Under the pieces are notes generated by a model. That model was not told where the DNA came from. It saw nothing but the letters and a program-made list of their open reading frames with translations, and did not search any database. A stretch of DNA of 64,000 nucleotides from the NCBI RefSeq assembly GCF_022788655.1, contig NZ_CP084951.1, forward strand, positions 2,170,001 to 2,234,000, read 5' to 3'. How positions within the stretch are numbered: the first letter of the stretch is position 1; every line of letters begins with the position of its first letter. A program made the position numbers and the translations under genes. Shown here piece after piece: positions 1 through 7,355 of this stretch. The DNA comes from Sulfitobacter indolifex (GTDB lineage: Bacteria > Pseudomonadota > Alphaproteobacteria > Rhodobacterales > Rhodobacteraceae).

Positions 1-438
1 TACTACCGCTGCCCGCGCGAATTTGGAGACCTCTTTCTGCGCTACGCGCTTGCGGTGCGCGACGATCCCCCGGTTGAGCTCTGCGCGCAGAGCTTTGATC
101 CATGGCTCGACCAGATCGTGCTGCCGCTGGTGATCCATGCCCTTGGCGGCGGGCGCGACGCGCTGCCCTCTGGCCTGCTAGATGGCACCGTGTCCTGCCA
201 CTACCGTTTCTTGCCGCTGCTCTATGCCGGCGAAAGCGACCATGCCATCCAGGTGCTAGAGGCGATCACCAGCCTCAATAGAATGAAAAAGCTGCTGAAA
301 GAACGCGATGCGATTAAGCGGATGGTGTACCAAGGGCGCGGCGCCAAGGTGCGCGCGCTCTTTGATCAAGACAACCTGCCCCGGCGCGAACAGGCGATCC
401 GCAACCGGATCAAATCCAACGGCTTCTGGATGCGCTGA
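1..438 (+). CDS. Unknown protein, C-terminal part (5' end outside window)
   Basis: Frame 1 is open from the first base to the TGA at 436-438, so this is the last 145 codons of a gene that starts before the window. The GTG at 55 is an internal codon, not a convincing start, because the reading frame continues upstream with ordinary codons and no ribosome binding site precedes it. The visible part is mixed helix-rich sequence ending in a basic stretch (residues rich in Arg and Lys near the stop). I do not recognise a family and see no catalytic motif. A good terminator follows at 463-500, which separates it from metY. Confidence 0.7.
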   Translation, partial: YYRCPREFGDLFLRYALAVRDDPPVELCAQSFDPWLDQIVLPLVIHALGGGRDALPSGLLDGTVSCHYRFLPLLYAGESDHAIQVLEAITSLNRMKKLLKERDAIKRMVYQGRGAKVRALFDQDNLPRREQAIRNRIKSNGFWMR

Positions 439-462
439 GCGAACTGTCCCCCGTTGTCTGGA

Positions 463-500
463 TGGATCTTTGCGCCTAGGCTGCGCGAAATCCATTTTTC
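463..500 (+). terminator. Rho-independent terminator before metY
   Basis: Twelve base pairs (TGGAT + TTTGCGC against GCGCGAAATCCA) with one bulged C and one G-U pair close a 7-base loop; TTTTTC follows at 495-500. It fits a terminator for the upstream gene. Because it lies only 16 bases before the metY start, it could also act as an attenuator-like leader element of metY. Confidence 0.75.
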
Positions 501-515
501 TGAGAGGACAGACCG

Positions 516-1808
516 ATGGCCGATAGCCCCAATCATCATTTTGACACGTTGCAAATTCACGCCGGTGCCCACCCTGACCCGGCCACCGGCGCACGGCAGA
601 CGCCAATTTACCAAACCACGGCCTATGTCTTTCGTGATGCCGATCACGCGGCGGCGCTCTTCAACCTGCAAGAGGTCGGCTATATCTATTCGCGCCTGAC
701 CAACCCGACGGTCGCGGTGCTGCAAGAGCGGATCGCCACGCTTGAAGGCGGCGTCGGCGCGGTTTGCTGTTCTTCGGGCCATGCGGCCCAGATCATGGCG
801 CTTTTCCCGTTGATGGGGCCGGGCAAAAATATCGTCGCTTCCACGCGTCTTTATGGCGGCACGGTCACGCAGTTCAGCCATACGATCAAACGTTTCGGCT
901 GGTCGTGCAAATTCGTCGATTTCGATGATCCGCAGGCCGTGGCCGATGCGATTGACGACGACACCCGCGCGGTCTTTGGCGAGGCCATCGCCAACCCGGG
1001 CGGCTATATCATGGACGTGCGCGCCATTGCCGATGTGGCTGATGCGGCGGGCATTCCGCTGATCATCGACAACACCAGCGCCACGCCGTACCTCTGCCGC
1101 CCGATTGAGCATGGGGCCACGCTGGTCGTACATTCCACCACCAAATACCTCACCGGGAACGGCACCGTCATGGGCGGCTGTGTGGTGGATTCGGGCAAGT
1201 TCGACTGGTCCGCGAATGACAAATTCCCCTCGCTCAGCCAGCCTGAGGAGGCCTACCACGGGATGAAGTTCCACGAGACCTTCGGCGCGATGGCCTTCAC
1301 CTTCCACGGCATCGCCATTGGGTTGCGCGATCTGGGCATGACGATGAACCCACAAGCGGCGCATTACACGCTGATGGGGATCGAAACCCTGTCGCTGCGG
1401 ATGGACCGCCATGTGGAGAATGCGGTGAAGGTGGCCGAATGGCTCGAACAGGACGACCGCGTCGACTACGTCACCTACGCCGGGTTGAAATCCTCGCCCT
1501 ATCACGACCGGATGCAAAAGGTCTGCCCAAAGGGCGCGGGCGGGCTTTTCACCTTTGCGGTCAAGGGCGGCTATGATGCCTGTGTGAAGCTGGTCAATAG
1601 CCTCGATATCTTTAGCCATGTGGCGAACTTGGGCGACACGCGCTCGCTCATCATCCACTCCGCCTCCACCACCCACCGCCAGCTTACGCAAGAGCAGCAG
1701 GAAGCGGCGGGTGCCGGGCCAGGTGTGGTGCGGATTTCTATCGGGACGGAAAATGCCGACGATCTGATTGCCGACTTGGATCAAGCGCTGGCCAAAGCCA
1801 CGGCCTGA
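516..1808 (+). CDS. metY: O-acetylhomoserine sulfhydrylase (PLP enzyme)
   Basis: Makes homocysteine from O-acetylhomoserine and sulfide in the cytoplasm, the direct-sulfhydrylation route to methionine. The 430-residue length and the N-terminal block with GARQTPIYQTTAYVF match the Cys/Met-metabolism PLP family, MetY branch. The PLP lysine is K210 in the sequence HSTTKYLTG, and the RLTNPT block near residue 67 is typical for cofactor phosphate binding. The ATG at 516 is preceded by GAGAGGACA. It is a stand-alone gene, convergent with the SIMPL-domain gene. metR and metF lie 30 kb away, so co-regulation is possible but not shown here. The related cystathionine-type enzymes are usually shorter, about 390 residues. 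Confidence 0.95.
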   Translation: MADSPNHHFDTLQIHAGAHPDPATGARQTPIYQTTAYVFRDADHAAALFNLQEVGYIYSRLTNPTVAVLQERIATLEGGVGAVCCSSGHAAQIMALFPLMGPGKNIVASTRLYGGTVTQFSHTIKRFGWSCKFVDFDDPQAVADAIDDDTRAVFGEAIANPGGYIMDVRAIADVADAAGIPLIIDNTSATPYLCRPIEHGATLVVHSTTKYLTGNGTVMGGCVVDSGKFDWSANDKFPSLSQPEEAYHGMKFHETFGAMAFTFHGIAIGLRDLGMTMNPQAAHYTLMGIETLSLRMDRHVENAVKVAEWLEQDDRVDYVTYAGLKSSPYHDRMQKVCPKGAGGLFTFAVKGGYDACVKLVNSLDIFSHVANLGDTRSLIIHSASTTHRQLTQEQQEAAGAGPGVVRISIGTENADDLIADLDQALAKATA

Positions 1809-1815
1809 TCCCACT

Positions 1816-1845
1816 CCCCGCCGGGATAACCGGCGGGGGTATTTG
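1816..1845 (+). terminator. Terminator-like hairpin between convergent genes
   Basis: CCCCGCCGG (1816-1824) pairs perfectly with CCGGCGGGG (1830-1838) around a GATAA loop. On the plus strand GTATTTG follows, a weak T-run; on the minus strand there is no clear T-run. Best read as the metY terminator. Confidence 0.55.
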
Positions 1846-1856
1846 CGCGGCTTGGC

Positions 1857-2558
1857 TTATTGCCCCGGCGCAATCGCGAAGGTCATGGAGACCTCGGCCT
1901 GCACCTCAACCTCACCTTCGGCCACGGCGCTGTCCATCGCCATGCCCATGCGGGCGGCCTCGAACATCTTGGGCTGGGAATGCGAGTTTTCCGTCATGCG
2001 CAGCAGCGTGCCCAGCTTCACCCCCGCGGCCTCGGCCAACTGCCGGGCGCGTTCGGTGGCGTCAGTAACAGCGGCTTTGCGCGCCTCGGCGAGCGCGTCT
2101 TTGGGGTCTTGAAGACCAAAGTCCAAACCGTTGAAATCATTTGCGCCCTCGTCGATCACCGCATCCATCATCGCGCCAAGACGGTCCAGATCGCGCACCT
2201 TGACGGTCACAGAATTGCCCGCCTCATAGCCGGTGATGCGCGGCGGCGCGCCATCCTCAATAGGGCGACGATCATGCACCGGGCGCAGGTAGAAGCGGCT
2301 GGTCTGACGGTCTTTCGCCGCGATGCCCTGCGCGTCAAGCTGGGCGAGGATCGCAGCGACGGCTTCGGTCACCTTGTCCATAGCTGCCTTGGCGCTTGCA
2401 GCCTCTTCGGTCACGCCCAAGGTGATCGTTGCCATGTCGGGTGCAGCAGCGACGCTGCCTTGGCCGGTAACAATGATCCCCTGTTCTGGCCCCTGCTGCG
2501 CCGAGACCATGCCAGCCCCCGCCATCCACGCCAGTGCCACCCAATTCATCAGTCGCAT
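1857..2558 (-). CDS. Secreted SIMPL-domain (DUF541) protein
   Basis: Predicted periplasmic protein of 233 residues. The chosen ATG at 2558 gives a classical signal peptide (Met-Arg, hydrophobic core, cleavage near VSAQQ at about residue 21). The longer frame upstream reads into the divergent gene's promoter and has no signal peptide. The mature part begins IIVTGQGSVAAAPD, the usual opening of SIMPL proteins such as the E. coli oxidative-stress protein YggE, and it has the expected alternating helix/strand blocks. The biochemical role of the family is unclear; YggE lowers oxidative stress. It is divergent from the large envelope gene at 2728 and shares the 170-bp promoter region. Confidence 0.88.
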   Translation of the reverse strand: MRLMNWVALAWMAGAGMVSAQQGPEQGIIVTGQGSVAAAPDMATITLGVTEEAASAKAAMDKVTEAVAAILAQLDAQGIAAKDRQTSRFYLRPVHDRRPIEDGAPPRITGYEAGNSVTVKVRDLDRLGAMMDAVIDEGANDFNGLDFGLQDPKDALAEARKAAVTDATERARQLAEAAGVKLGTLLRMTENSHSQPKMFEAARMGMAMDSAVAEGEVEVQAEVSMTFAIAPGQ

Positions 2559-2727
2559 GTTCGTTCCTTTCCGTGCATCAATGCCCCGCCAGTTGCCCAC
2601 CGCAAGCCGCCGCTGACAAGCAACTACGGCGCGCGCACCCTTCCCTTGGGCGAACTCCTGCTCTATCCTTTGCAATGACCGCGGCGTGTCTGTAAGTGCG
2701 CCCGACCCCATGCTAAAGTCGTCTACG

Positions 2728-5562
2728 ATGAAGCCGAATTTTACCCTCTCCTTGTCGTTCGACGGCATTCGTTTGTTCCACCGTACGGCGGGCGGTTGGC
2801 GGCTTGTTGGTGAAGTTGCGCTTGATAGTGCCGACTTGGCTGCGGAATTGGCGGTCTTGCGCAAAACTGCCACGGCGCTTGATTCCGGCGGGCTGCGCAG
2901 CCTGCTGCTCATCCCCGACGCACAGATTAAATATCTGACCACAGACACCCCCGGAATGGACCAGCCTGCGCGCCGTGCCGCTGCAGCTGCGGCGCTGGAG
3001 GGGGCCACGCCCTATGCAGTTGCTGATCTGGTCTATGATGTCAGCGCTGACGGCGGGCAGACCCATGTGGCCGCCGTGGCGCGCGAAACGCTGGATGAGG
3101 CCGAAGCTTTCGCTGTTGAGCATCGGTTCCACCCGGTCAGCTTTGCCGCCGCCCCTGCCGCCCATGCCTTTGCCGGCGCGCCACATTTCGGGGTGACCAA
3201 ATCCGCGTCAAAGCTTTTGGACCCCGGCGAAACCGTGGAGCCTGAGGCAGAACCGATCGTAATTACCGGCGCGTTGAGCGCGCCCGAGGGGCCAATCGCC
3301 GATCTGGCAGAGACGCCGACGGCCGACAAACCCTCAGCAGAACCGGCGCTTGCCGCCCCACCAAACGACACGCCGCCACCGGTTGAAGAAGACCTGCCAG
3401 CGTTGGCTACGCCCGAGAAAACGCCAGATGCCGCTGAGCCAGCTGCGCTTAAGGCGACCCCTGCAGAAACGCCTCCGACCATTGATGAGAGGTTGCCGAT
3501 CCTCGACGCGCCGGTGGAGGACCCCACGACACCGGACGCCGCGCCAGAGGCGGAGCTGGCCCCCACGCCCAAGGGCTCCCCCCCGCCGCTGGAAGAAGGC
3601 CTGCCCGAGCTGGATTCCGGTCCTACCGCCAAAGCTCCGCGCGAAGCTTCTGAGCTGGCAACACCACCCATCTCCGGCAGCGTCGCGGCTTCGGCTGCGC
3701 CGCTCGCTGCGGCTGCTGGTGCCGAGGCCGCGACACCCACGCCCCCCGCCACCACACCGCCCGAACCATCACGCAAGGTGGATTTTTCAGCACCACCGTC
3801 GCGCAGCGCGCCTGCCGCTGGATTTGCAAGCCGCAGTGGTGCGACTGACACAGCGCCAAATCTAGGCGGCGCAAGCCGGGCCACACCGCCGCCCCCGCCT
3901 GCCGCCAAGCCGGAACCGACCGTGGCGCCCACGCCCGCGCTCAGCACGCCGTCGCTCCCCGTCGGCGCGCCCTCGCCCGCCGCTGCTCCATTAGTGCCGC
4001 AGATGGCCATCGCACCTGCGGCTGCCGCAGCGACGACAGTGGCCGCGACACCCCAGCCCGACAGCAGCTCGCTGACGCCCGATACCCCCGCGTCGACCGG
4101 CGCGTTCCTCAGCCGTCGCAAGCCGAAACCAACGCAAGACCGCCGGTCGGCAGGCACCCCGGCCGCCGCCACATCCGAAGCCGACCGGATGACCGTTTTC
4201 GGCGCGCGTCGTCGCAACGAAGTGGGCGGCAAGCCACGTTTTCTGGGCCTCATCCTGACAGCGGCGCTTTTGGTGTTCCTCGCCGGCGTCGCCGCATGGG
4301 CGTCAATTTTTCTGGACGATGGCAACGCGCTTTCGCGGCTCTTTGGCGATCGCAGCCCGCGCAGCACTGCCGAAGCCTTGGCCCCCGCCGACACCCCCAC
4401 AGCGGATGACGAGATCGCCGTTCTGCCCCCGGATGAACCAGCAGAACCCGATGCGATTGAAACCGCCGCGTTGGATGCCGGGCTAACCGACGAGGACGGT
4501 GCCGTGCTTGACGCGCTGCGCGACCCCGAGCCGCAACCCAGCACCGAGATGACAGAGGCCGAAGTCGACGCCAAATATGCCACCACCGGCATTTGGGCCC
4601 GTGCGCCAGACGTGCCCCCGGCCCCTGCAGCGGCCATCGATATTGACGATCTCTACCTCACCAGCATTGACCCGATCAGCACCACGACCGACGCTGTGGC
4701 CCTGCCACCCGCCGCTGGTTTTGGCACCGATACGGCACCGGGCGCGGTGAACTCTCCTGTCGCTGCGGGGACGCGCTTTGCGCTGGATGCACGCGGTCTG
4801 GTAGCGCCCACGGTGCAAGGTGCGCTTAGCCCCGATGGGCATCTGGTTTACCTTGGCCGCCCCTCGGTACAGCCCCCGGCCACATTGACCCGGCCCGAGG
4901 TTGAGCCCGTCGCCCCAGAGGTCGACAACACGTTGGAAGAGGCTCGCCCTCGCACGCGCCCCGAAGATCTGAAAGAGACCACTGAGCGCGCGCAGCTTGA
5001 CGGTCTGACGCGATCTGAACTGGCTGGCCTGCGCCCACAACTGCGCCCCCAATCTGTTCAGGAAAAGGCTGAAGAGGCGCTTGCGGCTGCCGCCGCGCCT
5101 GAAGTGACTATTGATCCCATTGATACCAGCGCCGCCGTCGCCGCCGCCCTTGCACCCCCACCGGCAATTCAGAATGCCACGGAACAGGCCACCACCCAAT
5201 CGCGCCGCCCCGACACACGGCCCCGCAATTTTGATCGTATCGTAAAGCGCGCTGCACGCAGCCCCGAGCCTGCGCAGGTGGCCAGCGTCGCACCAAAAGC
5301 GGTGCAACCCCGCTTCCCGTCGAAAACGTCGGTGGCGAAACAGGCTACAGTGAAAAACGCGATCAATCTGCGGGATGTTAACCTGATCGGGGTCTACGGC
5401 AAACCATCGAACCGCCGCGCCTTGGTGCGCCTCAGCAATGGGCGCTACCAAAAGGTTGAGGTCGGCGACCGCATTGATGGCGGCCGGGTGTCAGCGATTG
5501 GCGATAGTGAGCTGCGCTATGTCCGCCGGGGCCGCAATGTCGTGCTGAAGATGCCGAACTAA
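2728..5562 (+). CDS. Large envelope protein: GspL/PilM-like N-terminus, Pro/Ala linker, one TM, PilP/GspC-like C-terminus
   Basis: 944 residues from the ATG at 2728; an upstream GTG at 2686 and ATG at 2710 are possible but lie in the promoter zone. Residues 1-150 resemble the actin-like front of GspL/PilM proteins (blocks around LLLIPDAQIKYL and GATPYAVADLVYDV). Residues about 165-480 are Pro/Ala/Glu-rich and hold three imperfect copies of a PPPxEExLPxL-like motif (coded near 3370, 3475 and 3585). One membrane segment lies at residues 505-527. The last 66 residues (INLRDVNLIGVYG to the end) look like the homology region of PilP/GspC. Predicted topology: cytoplasmic front and linker, periplasmic tail. 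No pilus or type II secretion genes are adjacent. The domain names are inferences from pattern, not searches. Confidence 0.75.
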   Translation: MKPNFTLSLSFDGIRLFHRTAGGWRLVGEVALDSADLAAELAVLRKTATALDSGGLRSLLLIPDAQIKYLTTDTPGMDQPARRAAAAAALEGATPYAVADLVYDVSADGGQTHVAAVARETLDEAEAFAVEHRFHPVSFAAAPAAHAFAGAPHFGVTKSASKLLDPGETVEPEAEPIVITGALSAPEGPIADLAETPTADKPSAEPALAAPPNDTPPPVEEDLPALATPEKTPDAAEPAALKATPAETPPTIDERLPILDAPVEDPTTPDAAPEAELAPTPKGSPPPLEEGLPELDSGPTAKAPREASELATPPISGSVAASAAPLAAAAGAEAATPTPPATTPPEPSRKVDFSAPPSRSAPAAGFASRSGATDTAPNLGGASRATPPPPPAAKPEPTVAPTPALSTPSLPVGAPSPAAAPLVPQMAIAPAAAAATTVAATPQPDSSSLTPDTPASTGAFLSRRKPKPTQDRRSAGTPAAATSEADRMTVFGARRRNEVGGKPRFLGLILTAALLVFLAGVAAWASIFLDDGNALSRLFGDRSPRSTAEALAPADTPTADDEIAVLPPDEPAEPDAIETAALDAGLTDEDGAVLDALRDPEPQPSTEMTEAEVDAKYATTGIWARAPDVPPAPAAAIDIDDLYLTSIDPISTTTDAVALPPAAGFGTDTAPGAVNSPVAAGTRFALDARGLVAPTVQGALSPDGHLVYLGRPSVQPPATLTRPEVEPVAPEVDNTLEEARPRTRPEDLKETTERAQLDGLTRSELAGLRPQLRPQSVQEKAEEALAAAAAPEVTIDPIDTSAAVAAALAPPPAIQNATEQATTQSRRPDTRPRNFDRIVKRAARSPEPAQVASVAPKAVQPRFPSKTSVAKQATVKNAINLRDVNLIGVYGKPSNRRALVRLSNGRYQKVEVGDRIDGGRVSAIGDSELRYVRRGRNVVLKMPN

Positions 5563-5599
5563 GGCTTCCCTCATCCGTTGACAGAGCTGACTGGACACC

Positions 5600-5623
5600 A
5601 AAAAAGAGGCACCGAAGCGCCCC
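5600..5623 (-). terminator. hppD terminator with UUCG loop
   Basis: Read on the minus strand, GGGGCGC-TTCG-GTGCCTC forms a 7-bp stem with a stable TTCG tetraloop and is followed by TTTTTT. It lies 27 bases after the hppD stop codon. Confidence 0.88.
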
Positions 5624-5649
5624 TTCAGCTCATACCGGATGTGCTTTGA

Positions 5650-6744
5650 TTAAGAAGTCTCAAGCTCGCCGTTGTCGATCTGCTCTTGCTCGATCGATTC
5701 AAACAGCGCTTTAAAGTTCCCCTCTCCGAAACCGTCATCGCCCTTGCGTTCGATGAACTCGAAAAAGATCGGGCCAATCACGGTTTTCGAGAAAATCTGC
5801 AACAGGATGCGCGTTTCTCCCCCGTCAATCACGCCTTCGCCGTCGATCAGAATGCCGTGCTTTTGCATCCGGTCCAGCGGCTCTTCATGGCCGGCCACGC
5901 GATCCTTGCTCATCTTGTAGTAGGTCTCGGGCGGGCCGGGCATGAATTTCAGGCCATTGTCGGCAATCGCATCCGTGGCGTCGTAGATGTCACGCGCGCC
6001 CACGGCGATGTGCTGGATGCCCTCGCCATTGTACTTCTTTAGATAGGCCACGATCTGCCCGGTCTCGCCCCGGTCTTCGTTGATCGGGATACGGATACGA
6101 CCGCAAGGCGAGGTCAGCGCGCGACTGGTGAGGCCAGTGAACTTGCCCGCAATGTCGAAGAACCGGATCTCGCGGAAGTTGAAGAGATCGCCATAGAACT
6201 TGAACCACACGTCCATATTGCCTTTGTGCACGTTGTGCGTGAGGTGATCGAGGTAGTAAAATCCAACGCCTTCGGGCTTTGACTTGGCGATCCAGTCGTA
6301 TTCCCAATTGTAGGGCGAGGTGTCGTAATATTGGTCTACGAAATAGATCAGTGACCCGCCGATCCCCATGATCGCGGGCACGTCCAGCACCTTGCCGTCG
6401 CCCTTGTATTCCTCGGCCCCCTGGGCCACCGCATGTGCCAATGCCTTTTGCGCATCGACCACACGCCACCCCATCGAGGGCGCGCAGGGGCCATGATCTT
6501 CGACAAAGCGCGCGGCAAAGCTTTCAGGGTCGTGGTTCAGCACATAGGTGATGTCACCCTGCTGCCAAAGCTCGATCTTCTTGGTCTTATGATTGGCGAC
6601 ATGGGCATAGCCCATCTTGGTAAAGACATCGCGCAGCGCCTGCGGGTCGGGGCTGGCAAATTCGACAAACTCAAAACCATCGGTGCCGGCGGGGTTCTCT
6701 GCCGTGATGGTCGATTTCGGGGCGTCATGTGGGAAAGGGCCCAT
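5650..6744 (-). CDS. hppD: 4-hydroxyphenylpyruvate dioxygenase
   Basis: Fe(II) enzyme that turns 4-hydroxyphenylpyruvate into homogentisate in tyrosine breakdown. The 364-residue length is standard for the bacterial enzyme. The three iron ligands are visible: His167 in YLDHLTHNV, His245 in IQHIAVGA and Glu329 in FFEFIERKG. The product-side C-terminal helix (GFGEGNFKALFESIE) is intact. An Lrp/AsnC-type regulator is divergently transcribed from the next gene, with repeated half-sites between them, so the gene is probably controlled by tyrosine or a related amino acid. The other homogentisate genes (hmgA, fahA) are not in the window. Confidence 0.97.
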   Translation of the reverse strand: MGPFPHDAPKSTITAENPAGTDGFEFVEFASPDPQALRDVFTKMGYAHVANHKTKKIELWQQGDITYVLNHDPESFAARFVEDHGPCAPSMGWRVVDAQKALAHAVAQGAEEYKGDGKVLDVPAIMGIGGSLIYFVDQYYDTSPYNWEYDWIAKSKPEGVGFYYLDHLTHNVHKGNMDVWFKFYGDLFNFREIRFFDIAGKFTGLTSRALTSPCGRIRIPINEDRGETGQIVAYLKKYNGEGIQHIAVGARDIYDATDAIADNGLKFMPGPPETYYKMSKDRVAGHEEPLDRMQKHGILIDGEGVIDGGETRILLQIFSKTVIGPIFFEFIERKGDDGFGEGNFKALFESIEQEQIDNGELETS

Positions 6745-6806
6745 GCCAGTCTCCTTTGCTATTGGATTTTACCCACCATACGCCGCCGGCCCTGCGCAGT
6801 TTGCGC

Positions 6807-6851
6807 GTATTGCGGCATACTTCTGGCCATTTTCGCGCGGCTGCCGCATAC
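6807..6851. promoter_or_regulatory. Candidate operators for the Lrp-type regulator
   Basis: The hppD/lrp intergenic region holds GTATTGCGGCATAC (6807-6820, GTAT/ATAC ends) and TGCCGCATAC (6842-6851), which is close to its inverted copy. The centres are roughly three helical turns apart, as expected for a multimeric Lrp/AsnC protein. Function is inferred from position and symmetry only. Confidence 0.45.
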
Positions 6852-6881
6852 TGGGTCAAATCTACGCGGGAATTACGCATC

Positions 6882-7337
6882 ATGTTGGATGAAACAGACC
6901 GGCGGTTGCTGACGGCGCTGCAAAAGAACGCCCACCTCACGGCCCAAGAGCTGGGTCAACAGCTTAACCTGTCGCCCAGCCAAGCCGGGCGCAGGAGGCA
7001 GCGGTTGGAGGCGGACGGCTATATTCGCGGCTACCACGCGCGGCTTGATCCGGTGCGGATGGGGCTGAATGTGCAGGGCTTTGTGCAGGTGCATTTGGGC
7101 ACCCATGGGCCGGAACATTCGGCCAGCTTCGCGCGGCTTATGGCCACCCGTCCCGAGATTGTGAGCGTCTGGACGATGACAGGGGATGCGGACTATCTGT
7201 TGAGGGTCTATTGTGACGATCTGCCGAGCCTTAACAGGCTCATTCACGACGTTCTTCTGCCGCATCAGGCCGTTAGCCGGGTGCATAGTCAGATCGTCAT
7301 GGACCAACTGAAACAGGACGGGCCGCTGCCCACCTGA
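6882..7337 (+). CDS. Lrp/AsnC family transcriptional regulator
   Basis: 151 residues: N-terminal winged helix-turn-helix (LDETDRRLLTALQKN, then QELGQQLNLSPSQAGRRRQR) and a C-terminal RAM effector domain (VSVWTMTGDADYLLRV). The ATG at 6882 gives the standard start of the family; the open frame upstream to 6729 lies in the promoter. It is divergent from hppD, 137 bp apart, so it most likely senses an aromatic amino acid and controls hppD and itself. It is followed after 18 bp by the Kef-type antiporter gene, which could be co-transcribed. Confidence 0.92.
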   Translation: MLDETDRRLLTALQKNAHLTAQELGQQLNLSPSQAGRRRQRLEADGYIRGYHARLDPVRMGLNVQGFVQVHLGTHGPEHSASFARLMATRPEIVSVWTMTGDADYLLRVYCDDLPSLNRLIHDVLLPHQAVSRVHSQIVMDQLKQDGPLPT

Positions 7338-7355
7338 CCCTGAGAAAGGACCGTA

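Noticed and set aside
439..515. SAM-type riboswitch before metY
   Set aside because: The only structure is the 12-bp hairpin followed by TTTTTC, which is a plain terminator; no pseudoknot pattern was found.
366..1814. Long minus-strand frame opposite metY
   Set aside because: Pure antisense of a clear metabolic gene; no family similarity, and its start lies in the downstream gene region.
3300..4100. CRISPR or tandem DNA repeat in the linker region
   Set aside because: Repetition is at the protein level (Pro/Ala/Glu-rich) without regular identical DNA units or spacers.
3033..4637. Long antisense open frame opposite the Pro/Ala-rich linker
   Set aside because: It is a shadow of GC-rich repetitive coding on the plus strand; Ser/Ala/Gly-rich product with no domain and no ribosome binding site.
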